A stretch of 64,000 nucleotides of DNA from Haliscomenobacteraceae bacterium (GCA_947501115.1 CANMVX010000003.1:1-64000); one strand, 5' to 3'. Positions 27,611 through 35,923 are shown, counted from the first letter of the stretch. Notes: generated from the sequence alone by a model not told the origin. A program made the numbers and translations.

Positions 27611-28438
27611 ATGAATATTTCAATTATAACCATCAACTACAATAGGAAATCTGATCTAGAGAAAACAATTCAAAGTGTTATAAATCAATCATATAAAGCT
27701 TTTGAATTTATTATTGTTGATGGAGGTTCTACAGATGGGAGTGTTGCATTGATTTCAAATTATCAATCTTCTATTACGAAATGGATTTCTGAACCAGATA
27801 AGGGTATTTTCGATGCAATGAACAAAGGAATTTCCATGGCAAATGGGGACTATCTACTTTTTTTGAACGGGGGTGATTTTTTTTTGAATGATGATTCACT
27901 TAAATTGGCAATGGATCATGTGAACACTTCAAGTGAAGAAATCATATATGGTAATATTTTGGTTGAGATGTCTTTTGGAGGAAATCTTGTTTTTAAATAT
28001 CCGGATAAATTAAGTTTTAAATTTTTTTTAGTAAGGGATCTTCCGCACCAGGCCACTTTTATAAAAAAGAGTTTATTTGATAAGTATGGGGGTTATGATA
28101 TAACAAATAAAATAAATGCGGATTGGTCATTTTTTATTTTGGCGATTTGTAAATATGATTCAACCTATAAACATATTCCTTGTGTTTTCACTGTATTTCA
28201 AGCAGGCGGAGTTACGGAATCAAAATCAAAAAAGGAAAGAATCATGGATCAAAGGGAATTTCTTGAAAACCATTTTGGCATGTTTTTTAAGGATATGTTT
28301 GATTATTTGAATCAGGAACAAAAGTCAATTAAAAAAATGAGTTACAAATTAATAGCTAATGTGGCTAAATTTTTCCTTACCATTTACTTCTCTTTGGGTG
28401 GTAAGCAAAATAAGTTTATTGAAAATTTGAAACCATGA
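27611..28438 (+). CDS. GT2 family glycosyltransferase (WcaE-like)
   Basis: The ATG at 27611 gives 275 residues starting MNISIITINYNRKSDL, the normal GT2 opening; an ATG at 27575 would add a poorly fitting leader. IIVDGGSTDGS, KGIFDAMNKGISMANGDY and LFLNGGDFF place the nucleotide site, with GGD instead of DxD. DLPHQATFIKKSLF is the acceptor-side motif of this group. It resembles the gene at 11593 in layout. Transcription continues toward the hairpin at 28631-28681. Confidence 0.85.
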   Translation: MNISIITINYNRKSDLEKTIQSVINQSYKAFEFIIVDGGSTDGSVALISNYQSSITKWISEPDKGIFDAMNKGISMANGDYLLFLNGGDFFLNDDSLKLAMDHVNTSSEEIIYGNILVEMSFGGNLVFKYPDKLSFKFFLVRDLPHQATFIKKSLFDKYGGYDITNKINADWSFFILAICKYDSTYKHIPCVFTVFQAGGVTESKSKKERIMDQREFLENHFGMFFKDMFDYLNQEQKSIKKMSYKLIANVAKFFLTIYFSLGGKQNKFIENLKP

Positions 28439-28444
28439 AATATT

Positions 28445-28630
28445 TTAGACAACCATAAATGCTACTTGATAAAAAGTATTTACCTGCGAAACGGGTACCA
28501 GTTTAATATATAAATTTTCTGTAAACTCTTTAAAGGCTTTAAATTCATGAAGCGGAACATTGAATTCATCAAAAAATAAGATATCTCCTGGTTTTAAAAA
28601 AACTAACTTTCTGTAATTACAAACAGAATA
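28445..28630 (-). pseudogene. C-terminal remnant of a SAM methyltransferase
   Basis: On the minus strand an open frame without a start ends at 28445 and reads FLKPGDILFFDEFNVPLHEF, then AFKEFT and VNTFYQVAF. This is the ending of a class of TylF-like methyltransferases in glycan loci. Everything upstream of residue ~60 from the end is gone, cut at the hairpin 28631-28681. It is a decayed gene tail left by rearrangement. Confidence 0.6.
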
Positions 28631-28681
28631 GGCTAAAAATAAAAAGGGTTGAATTTTTTCAACCCTTTTTTATTTTTAGCC
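28631..28681. terminator. Long bidirectional hairpin terminator
   Basis: GGCTAAAAATAAAAAGGG at 28631 and its complement ending at 28681 form a stem of about 23 bp with one bulged base and a 5-base T loop. The stem opens with A-rich and closes with T-rich tracts on both strands, so it can stop transcription from either side. It separates the polysaccharide locus from the relic-rich and defence regions. Confidence 0.7.
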
Positions 28682-28718
28682 GTCAGTTTTTTCAGCCTCT
28701 TAAATAAAAGGGCATAGA

Positions 28719-28737
28719 TTACGAAAAAAATTCGTAA
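28719..28737. repeat. Short hairpin TTACGAA-N5-TTCGTAA
   Basis: A perfect 7-bp inverted repeat with an AAAAA loop lies between the long terminator and the headless STELLO-like gene. It could be part of the terminator region or an operator. Nothing else supports a role. Confidence 0.3.
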
Positions 28738-28758
28738 CTATGAGTAAGAAAACTATAA

Positions 28759-29361
28759 AAAACTATAAATGAACAGGGTTTACCATTAAAACTTATCAAC
28801 CAACAGTTTGAATTAGGAAATGATTTAACATTAAATGATTGCAAAGTTGGTATTTGGCAAGGATTAGCAGATGAAGATCCAGATGTTGATGCAATTTATC
28901 GTTTAACTAACGACACTCCATGCTATTTCGAAGAGCGTCTACCTGTCGTTTTAGGGAAAGGCACCATTAGTCCATTCAATACTCAGAATACCATAATTAG
29001 AAAAGAATTATTCCCATTATTGTATTTACCCACCTATGTAACTTTTAGATATACTGATATTTTAAGAGGATTAGTTGCTCAGCCAATAATGTGGTTATAT
29101 GGTTATAAACTTGGCTTTACTAATGCAACAGTTATACAAAAAAGAAATCCACATGATTACATGAAGGATTTCATTTCAGAAATTCCAATGTATGAAACTT
29201 GTGAGAAAGTTATAGAATTGGTAAGCAAGGTAATTTCTTCTTCTGACTGTATCGAAAATAATCTTTATAAAGCCTACAATGCATTATTAATTGAAAATAT
29301 CGTGATAGATAAGGAAATGATAACCTTAGAAGCGTGGTTAAAAGACCTCAAAACAAAATAA
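28759..29361 (+). pseudogene. Headless STELLO-like (DUF288) glycosyltransferase
   Basis: An open frame of 200 codons from 28759 has no start codon until 29020, and a TAA lies just before it. It reads VGIWQGLADEDPDVDAIYRL, FNTQNTIIRKELFPLLYLP and VTFRYTDILRGLVAQPI, which match the C-terminal half of STELLO-type glycosyltransferases found in plants and in bacterial glycan loci. The N-terminal half of the enzyme is missing, and a short repeat (AAAACTATAAA) marks the break. A shorter product from 29020 (113 residues) would lack the active site. I call it a pseudogene. Confidence 0.7.
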
Positions 29362-29441
29362 TAATGAGCCTCACCAAAGCAATAAAGACCATTTTTAAAA
29401 TAAAAAACAATGTATATTTACAATGTTAATAAAATCATTAT

Positions 29442-29930
29442 ATGCTAAAAGAAAAAGTTGAAAATCAACCAGAAACCAATCAGTGGTTTGACGAGATGAT
29501 TTCAAATTTGAGAGTTGATCAATTACTTTTACAAGCTGATGTGCTGGAAAGACAAAAGAAAGAGGTATATGAGGCTATGATTAATGGGAATCAAGATTTT
29601 ATGCACAAATATGCCAGAAAAACAAGTTCTGCTTTTTTTATTAAAAATTTAATTGATTCGTATTTTATAGAATTAGGGGAGAGAAGAGCACGTCCTAACA
29701 GAGTTGCACTAGAACTTTCAAATTCAAAAGTTTTAGTTTGGGCAGAAATTGAGAATGATGACGAATTAACTGAAGATGCGCTGATTCTATCTGCCGCAAA
29801 AGTCAACTATGCCTTTTCTACCTTTGGATTTCATATTTCTTCTACTATTGTAGAAGTTGCTGACAAATTGAATGTTCCTAAACATTATAAAGAAGTATTC
29901 CTTAAAGAAATTCAACGTGGGGACATTTAA
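29442..29930 (+). CDS. Uncharacterised protein, first gene of a two-gene module
   Basis: I do not recognise this family. The 162-residue protein is mostly helical, with an N-terminal half rich in charged residues (LLLQADVLERQKKEVYEAM) and a second half with alternating strands (VLVWAEIENDDELTEDALI, then GFHISSTIVEVADKLNVP). It has no signal peptide or membrane segment. The next gene starts inside its last 14 bases, so the two proteins are made together. The arrangement resembles a small two-component toxin-antitoxin module, but this is inference from context only. Confidence 0.5.
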   Translation: MLKEKVENQPETNQWFDEMISNLRVDQLLLQADVLERQKKEVYEAMINGNQDFMHKYARKTSSAFFIKNLIDSYFIELGERRARPNRVALELSNSKVLVWAEIENDDELTEDALILSAAKVNYAFSTFGFHISSTIVEVADKLNVPKHYKEVFLKEIQRGDI

Positions 29931-30417
29931 AGAGCATATTCAACAATCTCAAAACAATATTAGATTTTTATCAAAAATTAGTACAGGTTTAGATGATTGT
30001 TGGGACTGGCAGGTTACTGTATGTTTTTATTCTGCGTTGCACTTGATTAATGCACATGTTGTAAATAAATTTCATGCAAACTATCTTTCTCATAGTAAAG
30101 TTGATGAAATAATTAATCCATATAATTTTTTGTCTCTTGCCAAACTAGATGAAAAAATTTACATATCATACATTAAATTATTTCAACTTTCACGAAGGTC
30201 GAGGTACCTGTTAAGTGAGAATTTTAAAAAAGGAGAAAGGTTAGAGGTTCAAATCGCAAGTGCCACTTTAAGCAAACATTTTAAAAAAGCTATTTATTAT
30301 TTAGATATAATAATTAATTTTATAAAAAATGATTACGATGAATCATTCGAGAAAGTGGATATAAAGTGTATTGACTTAGAAGGACTGTCATTTGAGAATT
30401 TTTTAGTTATTAAGTAG
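29917..30417 (+). CDS. HEPN-like protein, second gene of the module
   Basis: A GTG at 29917 gives 166 residues; an earlier ATG at 29872 would add 15 residues inside the upstream gene. CWDWQVTVCFYSALHLINAHV (about 28-48), then SHSKVDEIINP and LSRRSRYLL resemble a HEPN domain: a helix with F/Y-Y-S/A-A-x-H followed by a later R-x-x-R-Y helix. HEPN proteins are often RNases or partners of nucleotidyltransferase antitoxins. The exact catalytic Rx4-6H motif is not clear. It lies at the edge of the defence island. Confidence 0.55.
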   Translation: MGTFKEHIQQSQNNIRFLSKISTGLDDCWDWQVTVCFYSALHLINAHVVNKFHANYLSHSKVDEIINPYNFLSLAKLDEKIYISYIKLFQLSRRSRYLLSENFKKGERLEVQIASATLSKHFKKAIYYLDIIINFIKNDYDESFEKVDIKCIDLEGLSFENFLVIK

Positions 30418-30491
30418 ACTTTTAAACCAATGAGATATTTTGACACATCAAACTCATTTATTTTTATTAGGCTAACTAAAAATCTAATGAT

Positions 30492-31676
30492 ATGAAAAAT
30501 CAAATCGTTTTATGGATTTCTTTTGTGCTTTGCATTGGATTTTCTTACCGTATATCTGCTCAGGCTGAATATAATACTGGTTCGACAGATTTGTGTCGGG
30601 GAAAATATTTCACGGAAGTCCAGGGTGCTGAGTTTTTAAATTCCCATATACCTGCGTCGCGAAAAGCATGGGAAGATAGGTCCAGATTAATCATCCAACA
30701 AATCAAGGAAGGGATGGACCTAAAAAAAATGCCGGCCAAAGTAGCTTCCAAAGCTGTCATTCATAGTAAAATGGATTTTGATGGCTATTCCATTGAAAGT
30801 GTTTATTTTGAGAGTTTACCAGGGTTTTATGTGACGGGAAACTTGTACAGACCTACAAAAAAATATGCATCCTACGCCGGTATTTTATGTCCTCATGGGC
30901 ATGATAATCGCTTACTTGGACGCACGAGAGATCAAACTCAGATTCGTTGCGCTACATTGGCAAGAATGGGTGCTGTAGTCTTTGCCTGGGATATGTTGGG
31001 TTATGAAGACAGTAAACAATGTTCACATGACATCTCTTCTTCGTTAAAATTACAAACTATCAATAGTATTCGGGCATTAGACTTTTTACTTGATTTACCA
31101 TCGATAGACAAAAATCGTATCGGGATAACGGGTGAATCAGGTGGGGGAACGCAAACATTTTTATTGTCGGCTTTAGATTCACGCATTAAAGTTTCTGTTC
31201 CTGCAGTAATGGTATCTGCTCATTTTTTTGGAGGATGTCAATGTGAAAGTGGTATGCCGATTCACAAAAAAGGGCCTGATTATCAAACTAACAACGTAGA
31301 AATAGCTGCATTAACAGCTCCCAGACCTATGTTGTTGATTTCAGATGGGGCTGACTGGACTCAAAATACACCGAAAGTAGAATTTCCTTTTTTGCAGAAA
31401 ATATATGCTCTTTATCAAAAGGATAATCTGATTGAAAACGTGCATTTACCCAAAGATTTACATGATTATGGTCCAAATAAACGAATGGGTATGTATCCAT
31501 TTATGGCTAAACACCTATCGTTAGAGCTATCCAACGTGTTAGATGCGGATGGTAATATCGATGAGGGGCCCTCAAAAGTACTTTCCCAAGAAAAATTAGC
31601 GGTATTCAATATTGCATTTCCTATGCCAAAAAATGCTGTGAAAGGTAATGAGGCAGTGATGAAATTACTCAAGTAA
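30492..31676 (+). CDS. Secreted alpha/beta hydrolase, acetyl-xylan-esterase/dienelactone-hydrolase type
   Basis: The 394-residue protein has a signal peptide (hydrophobic 8-20, cleavage after SAQA). The fold shows YVTGNLYRPTKKYASYAGIL, LCPHGHDN (oxyanion hole), RIGITGESGGGTQTFLL with nucleophile Ser (about 222), MLLISDGADW with the acid Asp, and LPKDLHDYG with the catalytic His (about 319). Closest families are acetyl-xylan and other carbohydrate esterases. It is exported to the periplasm, probably to deacetylate glycans. It stands alone between the HEPN pair and the RES/Xre operon. Confidence 0.8.
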   Translation: MKNQIVLWISFVLCIGFSYRISAQAEYNTGSTDLCRGKYFTEVQGAEFLNSHIPASRKAWEDRSRLIIQQIKEGMDLKKMPAKVASKAVIHSKMDFDGYSIESVYFESLPGFYVTGNLYRPTKKYASYAGILCPHGHDNRLLGRTRDQTQIRCATLARMGAVVFAWDMLGYEDSKQCSHDISSSLKLQTINSIRALDFLLDLPSIDKNRIGITGESGGGTQTFLLSALDSRIKVSVPAVMVSAHFFGGCQCESGMPIHKKGPDYQTNNVEIAALTAPRPMLLISDGADWTQNTPKVEFPFLQKIYALYQKDNLIENVHLPKDLHDYGPNKRMGMYPFMAKHLSLELSNVLDADGNIDEGPSKVLSQEKLAVFNIAFPMPKNAVKGNEAVMKLLK

Positions 31677-31793
31677 ATGAAGAGATTTCAACGCGTAATC
31701 CATTTAACCCAACGTGTGAATTGGACAGATGGTTAACATTCCAGAGCCCAAAGGGGAAGCCAAAAATTGATTTCTTTCTGTTAATGGCTGGTT

Positions 31794-32252
31794 TTAATTA
31801 AAAATCCTCTTATCGAATGGAAATTTATCCATACTTGTGATTTTTATTTTAGAAAAATCTATATGATTTGGATTAATGAGTACATTATAATCCCCTTGTG
31901 TAACAACTGATGGTATGATTAACACGCAAAATTCATTTTCTGTCACAAATTCCCTCCCAATATTTTGAGTAGAAAATGGATGTGGAAACTCTTGCCAGTC
32001 CTCTGGTAAGTCTGTTTCTGATAATTGCTTGATTTTTATGTCATCAGGAATATCAATGGTTAATATCATATAATCGTCTGGCAAAGTGGCCAAAGTAAGA
32101 TGAACTGCAACTTCCGCCATGGCTAAAGACCTGTTTTGAGCTGTATAAATCAAGGCTATGCCTACTGGATTCCAGCGTGCTCCATACTTAGCAGCTCCTT
32201 CACCTGACAACGGTGTTGCGTATTTTTCCCTTGAAATTCTGAATACTTTCAT
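31794..32252 (-). CDS. RES-domain toxin (NAD+-degrading family)
   Basis: The 152-residue protein opens MKVFRISREKYA and AAKYGARWNPVG, with R-W-N of the RES active site. ALIYTAQNRSLAMAEVAVHL (Glu about 49) and a late Ser-containing loop follow. RES toxins deplete NAD+ in the cell. Its start directly follows the antitoxin stop, so the operon order is antitoxin then toxin. Length and motifs are complete and the gene seems intact. Confidence 0.9.
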   Translation of the reverse strand: MKVFRISREKYATPLSGEGAAKYGARWNPVGIALIYTAQNRSLAMAEVAVHLTLATLPDDYMILTIDIPDDIKIKQLSETDLPEDWQEFPHPFSTQNIGREFVTENEFCVLIIPSVVTQGDYNVLINPNHIDFSKIKITSMDKFPFDKRIFN

Positions 32253-32744
32253 CTACACAAAAATGCCGTAATTCATTCGATGAAGTTCACTAATAACCAT
32301 TTCCTTACCATAAGAGTCTTTCAATAGTTCTATTGGTTTTAGTTTTCCTAATGCAAAGCTTGGCGTATTAAGCCATAGTTTGAGTTTCTCGACATTACCA
32401 AATACGTCTAGACCTACTTTTGTAACTTCAGCTATTTCTATTATTTTTTCAGAATGAATGGGTTTAAAGTGGTGTTCGGGAGAAGCTCTATATCTCTGTA
32501 GTGATTTTGTGGATAGGTCGAGGAAATTCGCCCAATCGTTTTCTGAAAATGGGGTGTATTTTTGAATTAAGTCAAATAGAGAATAAGGAATACCTTTTCT
32601 GATAGCAATTACAATAAGCATTTTGTCTTCCAGGAATTTTTCATACGTAACCTGTTTGCTACTCATGTTAATTTTACTGGTTCTGAAGAAGGAATCAATT
32701 TCCTTGTTGAGTTTCCCTTCAATGGTTTCTATAGTTGAATTCAT
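32253..32744 (-). CDS. Xre/MbcA/ParS-type antitoxin of the RES toxin
   Basis: The 163-residue protein has a helical DNA-binding domain (FSENDWANFLDLSTKSLQRY, about 79-98) and the C-terminal DUF2384 toxin-binding part (VTKVGLDVFGNVEKLKLWL, LKPIELLKDSYGKEMV). This is the standard partner of RES toxins and represses its own operon. The stop abuts the toxin start. A repeated operator candidate lies at 32753-32793. Confidence 0.9.
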   Translation of the reverse strand: MNSTIETIEGKLNKEIDSFFRTSKINMSSKQVTYEKFLEDKMLIVIAIRKGIPYSLFDLIQKYTPFSENDWANFLDLSTKSLQRYRASPEHHFKPIHSEKIIEIAEVTKVGLDVFGNVEKLKLWLNTPSFALGKLKPIELLKDSYGKEMVISELHRMNYGIFV

Positions 32745-32752
32745 AAAATCTA

Positions 32753-32793
32753 ATTAAGACATTTGTCTGTAAATATAGGACATTTATCTTAAC
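32753..32793. promoter_or_regulatory. Operator candidate of the Xre/RES operon
   Basis: GACATTTGTC (32758-32767) and GACATTTATC (32779-32788) repeat with a 21-bp period, two helical turns, and are framed by TTAAGA and TCTTAA, which face each other. The site lies 14-44 bp upstream of the antitoxin start. Such spacing suits cooperative binding by an Xre-type antitoxin. Confidence 0.5.
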
Positions 32794-32873
32794 AAATCAT
32801 TCATCCTTTTTGGGGAATGGGGCAACCTTTGAATTTCCTCAGATTTATTTTAATTTTGGAAAAAGCGACATTT

Positions 32874-33056
32874 ATGATTACGAAAAAGCATCTTAAAGAG
32901 ACTATTGAGAAACTTCCAGAAGAGGTTTCCTTAGAAGACTTGATAGATAAACTCATTCTATTAGACAAAATTGAAAGAGCCGAAAAAGAGTCTGAGAGAG
33001 GAGAAACTATTACCGAGGATGCATTAGATAAAGAATTAGAAAAATGGTTCAATTAA
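32874..33056 (+). CDS. Small antitoxin-like protein of a ParE/RelE locus
   Basis: Starting at the ATG at 32874 (60 residues, MITKKHLKETIEKLPEEV), the protein is acidic and helical with SLEDLIDKLILLDKIERAE and a C-terminal ITEDALDKELEKWFN. This matches small antitoxins paired with ParE-type toxins in Bacteroidota. An upstream ATG at 32817 adds residues that look like translated leader. Its last 13 bases overlap the start of the dead toxin gene. It is apparently intact while its toxin is not. Confidence 0.75.
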   Translation: MITKKHLKETIEKLPEEVSLEDLIDKLILLDKIERAEKESERGETITEDALDKELEKWFN

Positions 33057-33334
33057 ATTGGACGCTCCTGGCTCGTAATGACTTGAAGGCAATCTTTTAA
33101 TATATTTCCAAAGATTCAAAGAAATATGCTAAGCTTGAAATTTTGAAAATTTAGGGTAGAACACAAATTTTAAAGGTACAGCCATTAATTGGTAAAGAAG
33201 TAATTGAAAGTGGTAATATTGATGTACGTGAATTAGTTGAGGGAAACTATAGAATAATTTATAAAATGGTTGATAATGATAGAATTGATATTTTGACAAT
33301 CCACCATTGTTCAAGAAACTTTAACTCGTTCTAA
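33044..33334 (+). pseudogene. ParE/RelE toxin with two in-frame stops
   Basis: One frame from ATG 33044 to TAA 33334 reads as a 96-residue ParE-like toxin: LNWTLLARNDLKAIF*YISKDSKKYA, then KI*GRTQ, VQPLIGKEV, VRELVEGNYRIIYK and ILTIHHCSRNF. Two single-codon stops interrupt it, TAA where Asp/Glu is usual before YISKDS and TAG where Lys/Arg is expected in KxGR. No indel is present, so decay is recent. It cannot make toxin without readthrough. Confidence 0.85.
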
Positions 33335-33638
33335 AAAAAAATTATAGATGTCACAATTATTTAAAGATATTCAATGCTTCACGTCTTCTCCCCGATAGGT
33401 TTTGATTTAATATTTACCCCTAACACTCGGTTTTGAATCAGGATTTACAGGATTTTGAGGATTATAGCTTACGTCTTCGGTTTAAAGGGTGAGCAGATTA
33501 CAGGAAAGTTGGAGGTTTAAAGTTTAAAAGACCATTTTTAGAAAAAAAATGTACTTATACAGACGGATACAAATTGACCACATAAACAAAATCAATGAAA
33601 AATTACCCGACGGTCAGATAACGTCTCATCTTAAACAA
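33335..33638. other. Non-coding spacer between two broken toxin loci
   Basis: These 304 bases hold no gene. 33437-33468 contains the tract TCAGGATTTACAGGATTTTG, a sequence often seen scattered in Bacteroidota genomes, and CACGTCTTC/TACGTCTTC occurs twice (33380, 33469). No promoter-like box stands out. Confidence 0.5.
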
Positions 33639-33829
33639 CTAAATCCAGTCAGTAAAATCTTTTTTTGTTAAACCAAGTAGCGTGAGTGCATTTTTTATAA
33701 TAAACTCTGGTATTGGATCTACATGTGTTTGTATTGTGATTGGCCTATCTAAATCTGAACGTGTCCAATGTTCGTGACCTCCGTTTGTTCTTGTGCACGA
33801 GCAACATTTCTAAGGTGCTTAGAGCTCAT
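33639..33829 (-). pseudogene. HicA toxin, frameshifted
   Basis: The minus strand starts MSSKHLRN at 33829 and after one frame change continues CTRTNGGHEHWTR, PITIQTHVDPIPEF and NALTLLGLTKKDF to a stop at 33639. GGHEHW and the late helix are the dsRBD-like HicA fold with its catalytic His. About 60 residues are present, near normal length, so a small indel near codon 8 is the main lesion. The partner at 33841 is intact. Confidence 0.75.
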
Positions 33830-33840
33830 TTCGAAAGAGT

Positions 33841-34224
33841 TTAAAATACGAACTCAACATCTTCTTTGTAAACTTTATAATTTTTTGAATTAATTATTTC
33901 GTTATATAATGGGTTTTTAGCAATTAAATCTGAATTTAATGGAGCCTCAATTTTAGATTTTTTTTTGCCACCTTTAAAAGTCCATCCAAGTTCTTTTAAT
34001 ACTTTATCAAACGTTTTTTTATTGTTTGTGTATTGAAAAAATTCACGTAGAGCAATGTTAAATGAATTTTTAGCTTCATCTGGATTGTAACCATAACCAG
34101 AAATATTTAACGCTGGCGAATAAATTATTGTAACGTCATATTCATTGAATTCAATTAATGACAACCCTACTTGAAATATGCATCCTGGAAAACCTATTTG
34201 ACCGTTGAAATGAAGTGTGGACAT
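33841..34224 (-). CDS. HicB-like antitoxin
   Basis: The 127-residue protein has the partial RNase H-like fold of HicB: EYDVTIIYSPALNISGYGYNPDEAKNSF, with strands followed by an EAK helix, then a helical tail (FDKVLKELGWTFKGGKKK) that may bind DNA or the toxin. It lies 11 bp before the dead hicA. Family assignment rests on the fold pattern and on its neighbour. Confidence 0.7.
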   Translation of the reverse strand: MSTLHFNGQIGFPGCIFQVGLSLIEFNEYDVTIIYSPALNISGYGYNPDEAKNSFNIALREFFQYTNNKKTFDKVLKELGWTFKGGKKKSKIEAPLNSDLIAKNPLYNEIINSKNYKVYKEDVEFVF

Positions 34225-34417
34225 ATCTTATTCTCAGTGGTTTCTAATTAAATGATATAAAATTACGGATTTTCTTCCTAAATCCCAAGTAATACATTTA
34301 AATACAAATAATTCACCGCTTTGGCAAAACCAGGCTTTTTAGACAATCTGTATAAATTTAGGTTCATTTCCGAATTGCACTATTTAATTTGACATAAATT
34401 GTTAAATTATTAAGTGT

Positions 34418-34438
34418 AATTCGGATATTTTCCGAATT
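34418..34438. promoter_or_regulatory. Inverted repeat, operator candidate of AbiEi
   Basis: AATTCGGA and TCCGAATT flank TATTT in a perfect 8-bp inverted repeat 31 bp upstream of the AbiEi start. AbiEi proteins repress their own operon through inverted repeats. TTTGACAT (34389) and ATGTCAAA (34461) also face each other around it. Confidence 0.5.
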
Positions 34439-34469
34439 AAATGGATATATTTGTCAAATAAATGTCAAA

Positions 34470-35096
34470 ATGAATTTGTCCAAATATAGCGATCAACCTA
34501 TTAGCACCCAGGTACTGCTTGGATTGCTAAAGGGGTATAGTAGGCCCTATGACAAAATCATGGAAATGGTCAATCAGGGAATTATTTATCAACTGAGAAG
34601 AGGACTCTACGTGACGACCTCTTTGGTAAGTACAAACGCTCCCGAGCCTTTTCTTATAGCAAATCATCTATATGGACCAAGTTATGTGTCACTAGATTCA
34701 GCCCTGTTTTATTGGGGCTTAATTCCAGAGCGGGTTTTTGAAGTTTCAAGCGTGACACCTAAAGTATCAAAAAAAATTATGGCTCAAAATGTAGTATTCA
34801 GCTTCACTCATTTGTCTGAAACGTATTATCCTTTGGGTATAAAATCATTTTCCCAGACCGAAACACAGACGATTTTAATTGCAAGTCCAGAAAAAGCTCT
34901 TTGTGATAAAGTTATTACAACGACTGGAATAAATCTTCGAAGTAAGAAACAAGCATTGGCTTTTTTAGTGGAAGATTTGCGAATTGAAAAGGATCAACTT
35001 CGTGAACTCGATGTACGGGGTATGTTAAAGTGGTTATCAGTTTGTCCAAAAAGCGGTAGTATTAAAATTTTAATTGAGGCAATTGCAGCATTATGA
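34470..35096 (+). CDS. AbiEi-type antitoxin / transcriptional repressor
   Basis: The 208-residue protein has an N-terminal winged helix (PISTQVLLGLLKGYSRPYDKIMEMVNQGIIYQLRRGLYV) and a C-terminal domain with YGPSYVSLDSALFYWGLIPE, FSFTHL and ASPEKALCDKVI, which is the AbiEi antitoxin family of type IV systems. It normally neutralises the nucleotidyltransferase AbiEii. Here the toxin gene is reduced to about 25 codons (35093-35170), so the antitoxin stands alone. Confidence 0.85.
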   Translation: MNLSKYSDQPISTQVLLGLLKGYSRPYDKIMEMVNQGIIYQLRRGLYVTTSLVSTNAPEPFLIANHLYGPSYVSLDSALFYWGLIPERVFEVSSVTPKVSKKIMAQNVVFSFTHLSETYYPLGIKSFSQTETQTILIASPEKALCDKVITTTGINLRSKKQALAFLVEDLRIEKDQLRELDVRGMLKWLSVCPKSGSIKILIEAIAAL

Positions 35097-35170
35097 TAAA
35101 AGATTGGATTGATTCATATAAGCCAAGAAATATTCAAGAAACAGAACAAGCGTTACGAGGAATGGAATAG
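35093..35170 (+). pseudogene. AbiEii nucleotidyltransferase toxin, N-terminal stub
   Basis: ATGATAAAAGATTGG overlaps the AbiEi stop and reads MIKDWIDSYKPRNIQETEQA, then LRGME and a stop. This is the conserved start of AbiEii. The GSxxxLD catalytic region that should follow is absent because the sequence changes abruptly into the 3' side of the opposite-strand ATPase near 35155-35165. It marks a deletion or rearrangement junction. Confidence 0.75.
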
Positions 35171-35893
35171 GTTTTTGAATTCATCGTTCAGGAAACCGTC
35201 CTTAGAGAAACATATTCGGTCAATGGCAATGGTTACACTTTCACCACGGTCAATCATCTTTAGATATTGTGGCACACCTCCCATAACCATATAGAGTTGA
35301 ATGAGTTGGTAACGATCCAATCTAATGTTCCGGCTTCGCAGGTATTGTTCCGTTTCACCTAATGAAAAGGGGAGTAAGCGCATTTTTCGTGTCACCCTAT
35401 TGTGCAGACCACCCCTATGGTTAATGATGTTTTTAATCATCCAGGCTGCGGCTGACCCACAAATTACTACCACCAGATTTTTTTGCCTGGATGCCCACAT
35501 ATTCCAGAAATACTCAAACGCTTCCCGAAATCCGGATCTGGGTGTATGTAACCATGGGAACTCGTCAATGAACACCACCTTTTTTTGTTTTTTGATTTTT
35601 GGTTCAATCAGTGCTATGAGTTGTTCAAATGCGTGCATCCAACTCGTGGGTGAAGCAAAAGGAATCCCAGTGGCTATAGTCATAGCTTGACCAAAAAGAT
35701 TTAGTTGTTTACTTAATGAAGCATTGTGTAAGCCAGAAAACTCAAAAATCAGCTGCTTTTCATAAGCATTTCGAATCAAAAAGGTCTTACCAATGCGGCG
35801 GCGTCCATATATCGACAATAGTTCTGCATCAGTTGATTCAAGCAGAAGCGCAAGTTGTTTCTGCTCGGAAATTCTGCCTATAATCTGTTCCAT
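35153..35893 (-). pseudogene. AAA ATPase (DUF234 type), C-terminally truncated
   Basis: The 246 residues hold Walker A GRRRIGKTFLI (about 30-40), Walker B KVVFIDEFPWL (about 102-112), ICGSAAAWM as sensor and LLPFSLGETEQYL. After YMVMGGVPQYLKMI and FLNDEFKNLFHS the protein stops, where relatives continue for 150-200 residues with a winged helix and a nuclease-like domain. The end coincides with the AbiEii stub, so both genes were cut by one event. The ATPase core may still fold but function is doubtful. Confidence 0.75.
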
Positions 35894-35923
35894 CTGTTTG
35901 AATTATTTGTTGTATGCTAGTCA

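Noticed and set aside
33044-33334. Programmed readthrough or recoding of the ParE frame
   Set aside because: Two different stops without any structured element nearby, and similar decay in neighbouring toxins, make simple inactivation more likely.
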